Positions 18,568 through 26,645 of a stretch of DNA of 64,000 nt are shown here, piece by piece. Location of the stretch: positions 124,001 through 188,000 of the forward strand of contig NZ_PVZG01000002.1 in the NCBI RefSeq assembly GCF_003002065.1, in the 5' to 3' direction. The translations under genes and the position numbers were made by a program. This stretch comes from Pseudosporangium ferrugineum (GTDB lineage Bacteria > Actinomycetota > Actinomycetes > Mycobacteriales > Micromonosporaceae). The notes below the pieces were generated by a model, which saw only the letters and a program-made list of their open reading frames with translations, was not told where the DNA came from and made no database searches. How positions within the stretch are numbered: the first letter of the stretch is position 1; each line of letters opens with the position of its first letter.

Positions 18568-18603
18568 GTGTCGAAGCTTGAAGGCGGCAGCGGGGGAAAC
18601 TGA
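18568..18603 (+). CDS. 11-codon micro-ORF MSKLEGGSGGN
   Basis: GTG at 18568 lies seven bases after GGAGGG (18555-18560) and reads eleven codons to TGA, encoding MSKLEGGSGGN. It ends 16 bases before a strong hairpin. An overlapping ATG at 18563 would read through that hairpin and is less likely. The peptide has no recognised family and could be a regulatory, attenuator or signalling micro-peptide, or chance. Confidence 0.3.
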   Translation: MSKLEGGSGGN

Positions 18604-18619
18604 TTCCACCCGCCGAGAT

Positions 18620-18656
18620 CGACAGAGGCCACACGCGCGGCGTGCGGCCTCTGTCG
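18620..18656. terminator. terminator hairpin
   Basis: An 11-bp perfect outer stem (18620-18630 with 18646-18656) continues after one mismatch for four more pairs. It ends ten bases before the stop of the gene on the opposite strand, so it can serve both directions. Confidence 0.75.
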
Positions 18657-18666
18657 TGAGTGGCGC

Positions 18667-19899
18667 TCAGACGGTGGGCCAGCTGAACGCGAGCCCGTAG
18701 CTTTCTCGCGGTTGGCACGGCCGGTCGGTGAATGTGAACTGCACGTCGCGGCCGATGATGGGGAGCAGGCGCCGGTCGCCTTTCGGCGGAGGGTCGTACC
18801 GCTCGCTCTGGTTGGCCTCCGCGTACCACCACACCGATTCGGGCAATTGATCGTGATCGAACCGTATCCGGATCGTCAGGCCGCTGACCGGGACCAGGCC
18901 GCCGTAGGCAACCTGACCTCGGGCGATGCCGTAGTGGTCGACGTCGACGTCCACCCAGAGCCGTTCCTCCTCGATGTTCTCGTCGATCACCTCGGAGGCG
19001 AAGTGCGCCCGTTCGCCGGCGCGCAGCGGGGCGGGGAACCGGAGCCGGGTCACCGCCGGCCGGCCGGGACGGGGTGATTCGACGAACTCCGCCGTGCAGC
19101 CCCACAGCGCCTGGACCGGCACATAGGTGATCCTGGGAGGTGCACCGGCGAAGCCGCGGGCGGTGTAGTAGGCGACGTCGTCCCGGCGTGCGGTGACCAG
19201 ACGTTCCGTGATGCGGCGGTAGACCGCACGGCGTCGCATGAAGACCGTGGTGACGAAGAGGTTGACGAAGACCGGCTGGGCGCCGGGCGAGGGTTGCCGC
19301 AGGCCCGTCGGGGAATCGCTCGGTTCCCCGAAGTACACCGGCCAGCCGGCGGCCGGCTGATGTTCCCGCCGCCCGCTGTCCCGCGGCCGGTACGGCGCCC
19401 AGGCGCCGGGCTCGGCCAACGCCCGGAAGCGGTCGTCGAGATGGGTGGCCAGTGCCCGTACCCCGCGCTTCCAGGCCATCTCCATCGGCTGGGTCGTCGT
19501 GGGATCGCCGAACACGTCCGGCAGGGCGGCGAGTTGCTTGAACCGGTCGTGGAGCGAGCCTCGCCACGGCTCGGCGATGCCCGGGACCGGCAGCCGGAAC
19601 GCGGCGAACAGGGCGTGGCGCCGCCGTGACCCTCTCGTCGGGCCGACGTCCGGAGCGACGACGCCCTCCCGGACGAGCCCCCAGACGGCCTCGGCGCGTT
19701 CGCCGGCCGTCCAGCCGGTCAGCGCGACCGCCGGCCGGGTCAGCGCGGCGAGTTCCCGTCCGATCCGGCTCTCCGGCACTTCGAAGGCGTACCGGAGCAG
19801 TTCCGACGGCTCACCGTGATTGCGCCGGCCCAGATGCCGCAGCGCGGCTTCGAGCTGATCTCGCGTCGTTCCGGGCCCGCTCCCACTCACGCTCACCAC
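18667..19899 (-). CDS. hypothetical protein
   Basis: A 410-aa soluble protein with no signal peptide or membrane helix. The N-terminal half is helical and basic. The C-terminal half (from about residue 230) is rich in beta-like stretches such as IARGQVAYGGLVPVSGLTIR, with aromatic residues (VWWYAEANQSERY). I recognise no catalytic motif or family. The GTG start is preceded by GGGGAG. It faces the small-transcript region tail to tail. Confidence 0.7.
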   Translation of the reverse strand: MVSVSGSGPGTTRDQLEAALRHLGRRNHGEPSELLRYAFEVPESRIGRELAALTRPAVALTGWTAGERAEAVWGLVREGVVAPDVGPTRGSRRRHALFAAFRLPVPGIAEPWRGSLHDRFKQLAALPDVFGDPTTTQPMEMAWKRGVRALATHLDDRFRALAEPGAWAPYRPRDSGRREHQPAAGWPVYFGEPSDSPTGLRQPSPGAQPVFVNLFVTTVFMRRRAVYRRITERLVTARRDDVAYYTARGFAGAPPRITYVPVQALWGCTAEFVESPRPGRPAVTRLRFPAPLRAGERAHFASEVIDENIEEERLWVDVDVDHYGIARGQVAYGGLVPVSGLTIRIRFDHDQLPESVWWYAEANQSERYDPPPKGDRRLLPIIGRDVQFTFTDRPCQPRESYGLAFSWPTV

Positions 19900-20198
19900 C
19901 GTGATCAGCTCCCCGACCGATCATGCGACGACGGAAAACGACAACCCGACGATAACCCGACGACGGCCTGCCGCACATTATTGCTGACCGATGCCGGATT
20001 ACTTCCGTACGGCCGGCCGCCCCGGAGCGGGCGGTGCTTACCGTGGATATACAAGGGTGAGGTAGCTGCCCCGCAGGCCGGGGAGGGCGAGCCGTTCGCT
20101 TTTCCACCAGACTCCCTACCCTCCTGACGTACGTCGGATGGGGGATATCGGCATGGTGCTCATCGCTTGCCCGGCCGGAGCGGACTAGGGATGCCGTC
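19900..20198. other. 299-bp intergenic region, possibly structured
   Basis: No convincing gene. A -10-like TATACA is at 20048-20053. Downstream is a CCCCG-caggc-CGGGG hairpin (20069-20083). A looser pairing of GAGGTAG near 20060 with CTACCCTCC near 20115 could enclose it. It does not match a riboswitch class I can name. It may be the leader of the 20199 gene or the upstream region of the divergent 19899 gene. Confidence 0.3.
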
Positions 20199-20432
20199 AT
20201 GGTGGACGGTCTCTCGCCGGTGGCGGCCATCATCCTGCTTCTGTCGTACCCGGCCTTCGTCTTGATCATGGCCGGCGTGCTGCGCATGTGTGGCGTCTCC
20301 CGCGACGAGATCGCGAAATGGGCGTTGCGGCAGGCCTATCGGCAACGGGTGACCGACTTCGTCCACTCGATCCGGCGCGGTCCCTCCAGCGAGCGCGACC
20401 AAGCACCCGGCGACGACGCCGATCCCGGATGA
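20199..20432 (+). CDS. small single-pass membrane protein
   Basis: A 77-aa protein with one strong hydrophobic helix (VAAIILLLSYPAFVLIMAGV, residues about 8-28) followed by a basic and then acidic cytoplasmic tail. The ribosome site is weak (GGGATG upstream of ATG 20199). No family recognised. It is 25 bp from the end of a convergent regulator gene. Confidence 0.5.
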   Translation: MVDGLSPVAAIILLLSYPAFVLIMAGVLRMCGVSRDEIAKWALRQAYRQRVTDFVHSIRRGPSSERDQAPGDDADPG

Positions 20433-20457
20433 CCCGGGCGGTCGCCTCCGGTCGCTC

Positions 20458-21303
20458 TCAGTCGACGAGGGTCTGGGTGCCGAGGACGATGGCCAGGGCG
20501 AGGCGTTCCGCGTCCTCGGTGCCCGGTTCGGCGGTGTAGACCGTGATGCGGAGGTCGTCCTGGGCGACGAGGAGGGCGTCGCAGTCGAGGGTCAGGCGGC
20601 CCGCTGCCGGGTGGTCGATCAGTTTGCGTTTCGAGGGGTCGGGGAGGGGTGGCGGGTCGGCCGTCTCCCAGAGTTCGGCGAAGCGGGGGCTCTGCTGGGT
20701 CAGGTCCGCGATCAGGCGCTTCAGGGCGTGGTCCGCCGGGTAGCGGGCGGCGGTCAGGCGCAGGTCGGCGACCAGGCGGGCCTCGTGGTCGGCCTGTTCC
20801 TCCGGGGTGTGCACGGTGCGGTTGTGGTGGCCGAGGAGGTTGCGCCAGATCGCGTTGCGGGCCAGGCCGCGCCAGGTGGTCGTGTCGCCCATCAGCGCGT
20901 TGTAGGGGGCGTTGGCGAGGACGAGGGTCCAGCCGGCGTCGTACACGATGACCGGGGTGTGGGAGAGGCGGTCGAGCAGGCGCTGGATGCTGGGCGTGAC
21001 GCGGGAGGGGATCACGTCGGGGCCGGGCGTGGCGTGGCCGGCCAGCCGGTAGAGGAGGCCGCGTTCGGTGGCGGACAGGCGCAGGGAGCGGGCGAGGGCC
21101 TCCACGACCTGCGCCGACGGCGTGGTCGCGCGGCCCTGTTCGAGCCGGGTCAGGTAGTCGGCCGAGATTCCGGCGAGGGCGGCCAGTTCCTCGCGGCGCA
21201 GGCCGCTCGCGCGGCGGCGGGTGCCCACCGGTACGCCCACCGTCGCGGGCGCCACGCGGTCACGCCAGCGGCGCACCGTCCGGCCGAATTCCCAGGACTC
21301 CAT
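20458..21303 (-). CDS. XRE regulator with MmyB-like ligand domain
   Basis: A 281-aa regulator. The N-terminal HTH (GLRREELAALAGISADYLTRLEQGR, shown here only in part: LAGISADYLTRLEQGR) is followed by a MmyB-like PAS-type domain that in this family binds small hydrophobic ligands. It is divergent from an SDR gene (101 bp between starts), the usual arrangement in which the MmyB regulator controls the reductase. Two relatives occur at 48983 and 50006. Confidence 0.88.
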   Translation of the reverse strand: MESWEFGRTVRRWRDRVAPATVGVPVGTRRRASGLRREELAALAGISADYLTRLEQGRATTPSAQVVEALARSLRLSATERGLLYRLAGHATPGPDVIPSRVTPSIQRLLDRLSHTPVIVYDAGWTLVLANAPYNALMGDTTTWRGLARNAIWRNLLGHHNRTVHTPEEQADHEARLVADLRLTAARYPADHALKRLIADLTQQSPRFAELWETADPPPLPDPSKRKLIDHPAAGRLTLDCDALLVAQDDLRITVYTAEPGTEDAERLALAIVLGTQTLVD

Positions 21304-21404
21304 GGTGTCAGTCTGCGCGCCGGGCGGGCCCGTGTCCTGGCCCTGGTGGTCCTACGACAACGGGACGGCTGCCTGATCGCCCGCGCCGCTCCCAGGATCG
21401 GGGC

Positions 21405-22334
21405 ATGACCACCACCGAAACAGGAACCGTCCTGATCACCGGCCCCACCCGCGGCCTGGGCCGCTCCGCCACCCTCGCGATGGCCGGCCGCCCGGCGCGG
21501 GAGCGTCCCGACCTGCTGCTGGCCGGCCGGGGCGGGAAGGCGCTCATCGAGGTCGCCGCGGAGGCGCGTGCCCGCGGGGCGAGGGTCCACGAGATCCCCG
21601 TCGACCTGGCCCGCCTCGCCGACGTACGGGCAGCCGCGGCCACCGCGCGCCACCTGGTCGAGTCCGGCGCGGTGCGTCCCCTGCGGGCCCTGATCGCCAA
21701 CGCGGGCCTCATGTCGCCGGACACCCGCACCGCCTCGGCCGACGGGTACGAGCTGACGTTCGCCGTGAACTACCTGGCGCACGCCCAGCTGATCGGCGAC
21801 CTGCTCGGCTCCCTCACCGCGCCGGCCCGCGTCGTGCTGCTCGGCTCGAACGTGTACAGCGCCAACTTCTGGCGGCGGCTGCTGGGCGTACCGCCGGCGG
21901 AGTGGCGCGACCCGGCCGAGCTGGCCCGGCCCGCTGCCGCCGGCACGGCCACCGGTCTCCGGGCTTCCGGCGTCGCGTACGCCAATGCGAAGCTCGCCGT
22001 CCTCTACTACGCCCACGAACTCCAGCGCCACGCCGGCCCCGGCGTCGACGTCACGGTGTTCGAGCCGGGCTGGATGCCCGGCACGGCCCTGAGCCGCGGA
22101 ACGCCCGAGGTCTTCCAGGCGATCGGCCGTGCCCTGGGACGCCTGCCCGGCGTGTCCACCCCGCAGCGCTCGGGGCCGCTGCTGGCCTCGCTGGCCCTCG
22201 ACGACAGGTGGGCTGGCCTGCGCGACGGCGCGTTCGTTGTGAAGGGCAGGGTGGCCGGCGTGCGCCCGGTCGCCCACGACCCGGACCGCGAACGCCGCCT
22301 GTGGGCGGCCACCGCCGGACTCCTGCCCGTCTGA
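21405..22334 (+). CDS. short-chain dehydrogenase/reductase
   Basis: A 309-aa SDR with the nucleotide-binding GPTRGLGR (TGxxxGxG variant with Pro), the NAG motif in IANAGLMS, and the catalytic YANAK. The C-terminal extension of about 60 residues is like protochlorophyllide-reductase/WWOX-type SDRs. It probably reduces or oxidizes a small carbonyl compound with NADP. Divergent MmyB regulator likely controls it. The substrate is unknown. Confidence 0.85.
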   Translation: MTTTETGTVLITGPTRGLGRSATLAMAGRPARERPDLLLAGRGGKALIEVAAEARARGARVHEIPVDLARLADVRAAAATARHLVESGAVRPLRALIANAGLMSPDTRTASADGYELTFAVNYLAHAQLIGDLLGSLTAPARVVLLGSNVYSANFWRRLLGVPPAEWRDPAELARPAAAGTATGLRASGVAYANAKLAVLYYAHELQRHAGPGVDVTVFEPGWMPGTALSRGTPEVFQAIGRALGRLPGVSTPQRSGPLLASLALDDRWAGLRDGAFVVKGRVAGVRPVAHDPDRERRLWAATAGLLPV

Positions 22335-22380
22335 GCGCCCGGCATACTCGGCAGCCACAACGGAAAGCTCGGGGGTTCGG

Positions 22381-23430
22381 ATGCGGGGGAAGGTTCTGCT
22401 GGATCGCGCCATCGACGTGTCGTACTCGACCGCGGTGGCGGGACCGGGCGACGACCCGGGTTGCGAGCCGGAGGCGTTCTGGCGGGGCCAGGTCAACGGC
22501 CTCTGCGGCGCCGGCTTCCGCGGCCATCTCTCGCTCGTGACCGGTCTGCACACCGGGTACGTCCACCTGACCGTCGAGCTGTTCGACGCGGAGCCCCCAC
22601 TCGCCGGCGACTGGGAGGAGGCCGTCGAGGTCTCGTTCCGGCAGCGGGCGAAGAAACTCTGGGTCGGCGGCCTGATGAGCCGGCCGTACCCGGTGGCGCT
22701 GCCGCGCGGTGACTACCGGGTGCGTTACTGCGCGCGCGGGATGGAGGAGGGGCGGCGCCTCGACACCGCGGACGAGGACGAGGTCGTCGACGCGTACGCG
22801 CTGCAGTTCTGGCCGGGGGAGCCCGCACCGGACCGGATCGTCCGGCAGACCGGCGAGACCGCCGCGTACTGGCACCGCGCCCACCCGCGGCGCGCGCGGG
22901 CGGACCGGAAGCCCGCCACCCGCGAACGCCGCAGGGGCGGGTCGCGGCGGAGGGCTCCGCTCGACCGGCTCGACGCCGATCTCGGGTCCGCGCTGGCCGA
23001 GGCGGGCGACGAGGTCTGCACCGCGGTGGCGCGGTGGGCCGCCGAGCGTGCCGTCGCCGTCGCCGGGCTGGAGCGGTGGCCCGGGATGGCCGAGGCGCTC
23101 GCCGCGGTGCGGCGCGGGGAGCCGGTGGCTCCGGCCGAGCTCATGGCGCTGCTCGACGACCCGGACATGGTCCTGACGACGGTGGTCCTCCCGGCGGCCG
23201 GGCCGGACGGCCCGCCGACCGAGATGGCCCAGGCGTACGTGGCCCTGCCGGCGGTCCTGGCCCTCGCGGACCGGCCTCCGCTGACGGCGGCGACGAACGC
23301 GTTGCGGGCCGCGGCCGGCGCGCACGGCGAGGACGGGTACCGCGAGTTCTTCGCCGGGTTGAGGGTGGCGTTCCCGGTGCTGGCGGGTGTGGTACGACGT
23401 ACCGGTGACACCTGTACGCCGCCGGGCTGA
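22381..23430 (+). CDS. hypothetical protein
   Basis: A 349-aa soluble protein. The first 150 residues are beta-rich (GYVHLTVELFDAEPPL, GDYRVRYCARGMEEGRR), then an Arg-rich linker (about 165-195), then an Ala-rich helical half. The N-terminal part resembles competence-ComJ-like small domains of actinomycetes, but I cannot assign it. The 3' end overlaps the start of the next TetR gene, suggesting co-transcription. Confidence 0.7.
   Translation: MRGKVLLDRAIDVSYSTAVAGPGDDPGCEPEAFWRGQVNGLCGAGFRGHLSLVTGLHTGYVHLTVELFDAEPPLAGDWEEAVEVSFRQRAKKLWVGGLMSRPYPVALPRGDYRVRYCARGMEEGRRLDTADEDEVVDAYALQFWPGEPAPDRIVRQTGETAAYWHRAHPRRARADRKPATRERRRGGSRRRAPLDRLDADLGSALAEAGDEVCTAVARWAAERAVAVAGLERWPGMAEALAAVRRGEPVAPAELMALLDDPDMVLTTVVLPAAGPDGPPTEMAQAYVALPAVLALADRPPLTAATNALRAAAGAHGEDGYREFFAGLRVAFPVLAGVVRRTGDTCTPPG
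23391..23403. promoter_or_regulatory. palindrome before TetR start
   Basis: GGTACG-A-CGTACC is a perfect inverted repeat with a one-base centre, placed two bases before GTG 23405. It also lies inside the 3' end of the upstream coding sequence. It fits an autoregulatory TetR operator, but coding constraint alone could produce it. Confidence 0.4.
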
Positions 23431-23956
23431 CGCGACCGAGAACCGGGCCCGCATCATCGAGGCCGCCCGGGCCGAGCTCGCGCGCGACGCCGACATCCGG
23501 CTGAATGCGGTCGCTCAGCGGGCGGGGGTCGGTCAGGGCACGCTCTACCGGCATTTCCCGACCCGGGCGGACCTGCTGGCCGAGGTCTACCGCGCCGATG
23601 TCGACGAACTGGTGGCCGCCGCGCCCCAGCTGCTCGCGCGGCACGACCCGCTCACCGCGCTGCGGGCGTGGTTCGGCCGGGTGGCCGCGTACGCCGAGGT
23701 CAAGCGGGGTGTCTTCGCGGCGCTGGAGGTGGCGACGTGGCAGGACCTGTCGGCGCACAGCCTCGGCCCGATCGGCGATGCCGTCACCCTGCTGCTCGAC
23801 GCCGGGAAGGCGGCCGGCGTGATCCGGCCGGACGTCGACGCGCGGGACGTCATCATCCTGATCGGCTACCTGTCGCGGCTGGACGCGGCCGAGTTCGACG
23901 CCCGGGGGCGGCATCTGCTCGAGGTCGTCCTGGACGGGTTGCGGTACCGGGACTGA
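23405..23956 (+). CDS. TetR-family regulator
   Basis: A 183-aa regulator: HTH VAQRAGVGQGTLYRHFPTRA preceded by ENRARIIEAAR, then a helical ligand domain of the SbtR/TetR_C_25-like type. GTG 23405 (MTPVRRRADATE) is chosen. GTG 23387 would add six residues. Either start lies within the upstream hypothetical gene, giving a 3'-5' overlap of 26-44 bp. Target unknown; possibly the upstream gene. Confidence 0.85.
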   Translation: MTPVRRRADATENRARIIEAARAELARDADIRLNAVAQRAGVGQGTLYRHFPTRADLLAEVYRADVDELVAAAPQLLARHDPLTALRAWFGRVAAYAEVKRGVFAALEVATWQDLSAHSLGPIGDAVTLLLDAGKAAGVIRPDVDARDVIILIGYLSRLDAAEFDARGRHLLEVVLDGLRYRD

Positions 23957-23962
23957 GCCGGC

Positions 23963-26632
23963 TCAGGCGGCGGAGGGCTGCGGCACGCCGGCGAGGAGCA
24001 GGGCCGTCGCCTCGTCCGGGGGGACCGGGCGGGAGAACAGGTAGCCCTGGCCGAGCTGGCAGCCCAGGGCGACCAGGTCGGCGTGCTGCTCCGGCGTCTC
24101 GATGCCCTCGGCGACCACGGTCAGGCTCAGCGACTCGGCGATGGCGAGCACCGCGCGGACGATGCCCCGGTCGGTGGCGGTGTCCGGCAGGCCGGCCACG
24201 AACGAGCGGTCGATCTTGACGCTCTCGACCGGGAGCCGCTTGAGGTGGCTCAGGCTCGAGTAGGAGATGCCGAAGTCGTCCAGGGCGAAGTGGACGCCGG
24301 CGGCGCGCAGGGTGGTGGCGAACTCGTTGACGTCGATGCGGATGGCGCTGTGCTCGGTGGTCTCCAGCCACACGTCCGCCGGGTCGGCGCCGCTCTCCTC
24401 GATCACTTTCAGCGTACGGGCGGCGGCATCGGCCTGGTGCAGCTGGACGGGCGACAGGTTGACGCTGATGCCCAGCCGCTCGCCGGAGAGCAGCCGCCGC
24501 CACCCGGCGAGCTGGCGGCAGGCCTGGCCGAGCACCCATTCGCCGATCGCGGTGATGGCGCCGGTCTCCTCGGCGAGCGGGATGAACTCGTCCGGCGGCA
24601 CGAGGCCGCGCACCGGGTGGTGCCAGCGGCAGAGCGCCTCGAAGCCGATGATCCGGCTGCTGCTCAGCTCGACGATCGGCTGGTAGTGCACGGCGAGCTC
24701 GCCGCGGGCGGACGCGAAGGCCAGGTCCGAGCGGAGCTGGAGCCGGTCCAGGCTGCGGCGGGAGGCGGCGTCGTCGAACACCTCGGCGCGGCCGCGGCCG
24801 GCGTGCTTGGCGGCGTACATGGCGGCGTCCGCGTCGCGCAGCATGGTGGCCGGGTCGGCGTGGCCGCGGACGCCGAGCACGCCGCCCACGCTGGCGGAGA
24901 TCTCGACCCGCTCGTCGAGGAGCGGGAACGGGACCTCCATCGCCTCCACGACCCGGTCGCCGGCGGCGCGGACGTCGTCCAGGTCGGTGACGCCGTCGAG
25001 CAGGACGACGAACTCGTCGCCGCCGAACCGGGCGAGCAGGTCGCCCTGGCGCATGCAGCCGCGCAGCCGGTCGGCCGCCTGCACCAGCAGCTGGTCGCCG
25101 GCGTCGTGGCCGAGCCGGTCGTTGACGTCCTTGAACTTGTCGAGGTCGCAGAAGAGCAGGCCCACGTGGTCGGGAGCGTCCACCCGGGCGAGCGCCGCGT
25201 TGAGCCGGTCCGCGGTGAGCGCGCGGTTCGCCAGGCCGGTCAGCGGATCGTGGGTGGCGCGCCGGCGCAGCTCGTCCTCGAGCCGGCGGCGCCGGTCGAT
25301 GACCCGTGACGACAGCACGACGGTGTTGTCGGCCGCCATCGGGCGCAGGGCGCTCTCCACCCACACCCACCGGTCCTCGCCGGTCAGCAGGCGGTACTCG
25401 ATCGTCGGGGTGTGCGCCGGGCCGGTCAGGGCGGCGGCGACCGCGGCCCGGTCGCCGGGGTGGGCGAGGGCGGCCACCGGGGTGCCGAGCAGGCGGCCCG
25501 GGGGCAGGGCGAGCTCGCGCTCGTACGACGGGGACGCGTAGACGAACCGGCCGGCGTCGTCGACCACCGCGATCAGGTCGCTGATCGACTCGGTGATCAG
25601 GCGCAGGGAGTTCTCGCTGGCCTGCAGCGCCAGGTACAGCTCGGCGTTGTTCATCGCGACGCCGACGTACGTGCCGAAGAGGGTGCCGGCCTCGGCCGCC
25701 TCGGAGCGGAACGGCACGCCGTCGTAGCGGAAGGCGTACAGCACGGCGGCCGGGGCGTCGTCGCGCATCACCGGCACGGCGAGCACCGATCCGCCCATCG
25801 GGAAGCCGTCGTGCACCCCGCAGTAGGTCTCGCCGGCGCTCAGCGCCTCCCAGCCCCACAGCTTCGCGACCTGCGGCGAGTAGCCGTCGGGCAGGACGTC
25901 GGTGCGGGTCGCCGCGCTCAGCGCCGCGACGCCGTCCTCGATCGTCACCACCCCGCCCTCGGCGCCGCCGACCAGGATCGGGAAGAGCCGGGCCGCCTCG
26001 TCGTAAAGCGTCGGCAGGTCGAGGCAGCTGGTGAGGCGGTGGCCGAGCCGGGCCAGGTTCTCCACGGTCGCGCTGCGACGGCGGGCCTGCACCGCGAGCC
26101 GGAGCCGGGAGGCCACCGACCGCAGGACGGGCAGGTCCGCGGAGGGGAAACCGTCGGGGCGGGAGCGGAACATGATCAGCAGTTCGTCGGCCGTACCGTC
26201 CTCGCCGGCCGGCACCCAGACGGCCGAGGCGGGCGCGAGGCCGGCCAGCGACGGCGGGAAGTCGGTGTCCGGGTCGAGGGCCGCGCCCGTACGCGCGATC
26301 GCCGTCCCGGCCGCGATGGCCTCCGCCGCGGCGCCGGCGAGCGGCCAGCCGTCGGTGTACGCCGCGTCGCCCTCCGGGATGCCGCAGGTGCCGGTGAGCT
26401 GGAGGCGGCCGGCCACGACCCGCGCCGAGACGGTGACGTCGGCGGCGTAGACCTGCGACAGCACGGCGAGCGTCCGCTCCACCAGTTCCGTCGGCGACGA
26501 CGGCTGCCCGAGCACGGTGAGCACCCGGATCAGCCGCGAGGTCTGCCGGTACGCGTCGGCGGCGGCCGCGGTGGCACCCGCAAGCTTCTCCCTGAGCCGC
26601 TCGCCGGCCTCGTCGGGCGCGATCTTGTCCAT
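23963..26632 (-). CDS. GAF-PAS-GGDEF-EAL cyclic-di-GMP protein
   Basis: An 889-aa soluble protein: two GAF-like regions (about 35-345), a PAS domain (about 355-465), GGDEF (FGGDEF near residue 538) and EAL (GFEALCRWHHP near 664). The cyclase motif is intact, with an RQGD inhibitory I-site five residues upstream. The EAL domain keeps its metal and catalytic motifs (NLSPVQL, DDFG, VKIDRSF, VAEGIET). Both synthesis and hydrolysis of c-di-GMP are thus possible. It starts 13 bases after the FIST gene, in the same operon, so FIST sensing may feed into c-di-GMP. Confidence 0.92.
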   Translation of the reverse strand: MDKIAPDEAGERLREKLAGATAAAADAYRQTSRLIRVLTVLGQPSSPTELVERTLAVLSQVYAADVTVSARVVAGRLQLTGTCGIPEGDAAYTDGWPLAGAAAEAIAAGTAIARTGAALDPDTDFPPSLAGLAPASAVWVPAGEDGTADELLIMFRSRPDGFPSADLPVLRSVASRLRLAVQARRRSATVENLARLGHRLTSCLDLPTLYDEAARLFPILVGGAEGGVVTIEDGVAALSAATRTDVLPDGYSPQVAKLWGWEALSAGETYCGVHDGFPMGGSVLAVPVMRDDAPAAVLYAFRYDGVPFRSEAAEAGTLFGTYVGVAMNNAELYLALQASENSLRLITESISDLIAVVDDAGRFVYASPSYERELALPPGRLLGTPVAALAHPGDRAAVAAALTGPAHTPTIEYRLLTGEDRWVWVESALRPMAADNTVVLSSRVIDRRRRLEDELRRRATHDPLTGLANRALTADRLNAALARVDAPDHVGLLFCDLDKFKDVNDRLGHDAGDQLLVQAADRLRGCMRQGDLLARFGGDEFVVLLDGVTDLDDVRAAGDRVVEAMEVPFPLLDERVEISASVGGVLGVRGHADPATMLRDADAAMYAAKHAGRGRAEVFDDAASRRSLDRLQLRSDLAFASARGELAVHYQPIVELSSSRIIGFEALCRWHHPVRGLVPPDEFIPLAEETGAITAIGEWVLGQACRQLAGWRRLLSGERLGISVNLSPVQLHQADAAARTLKVIEESGADPADVWLETTEHSAIRIDVNEFATTLRAAGVHFALDDFGISYSSLSHLKRLPVESVKIDRSFVAGLPDTATDRGIVRAVLAIAESLSLTVVAEGIETPEQHADLVALGCQLGQGYLFSRPVPPDEATALLLAGVPQPSAA

Positions 26633-26645
26633 CGAGGTTCCCTGC

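Larger units (their letters stand above)
18507..18656 (+). ncRNA. candidate small transcript with micro-ORF
   Basis: Between converging genes, a possible -10 (TAGCAT, 18507-18512) is followed by a 6-bp hairpin (GGACCG 18532-18537 with CGGTCC 18544-18549), a strong GGAGGG site, an 11-codon ORF, and a terminator-like hairpin. Together they would make an mRNA of about 140 bases. The elements are directly visible; that they form one transcript is inference. The rest of 18338-18660 shows nothing else. Confidence 0.35.

Noticed and set aside
19900..20198. Known riboswitch
   Set aside because: The hairpins do not match any class consensus I can recall; only a generic structured leader can be suggested.
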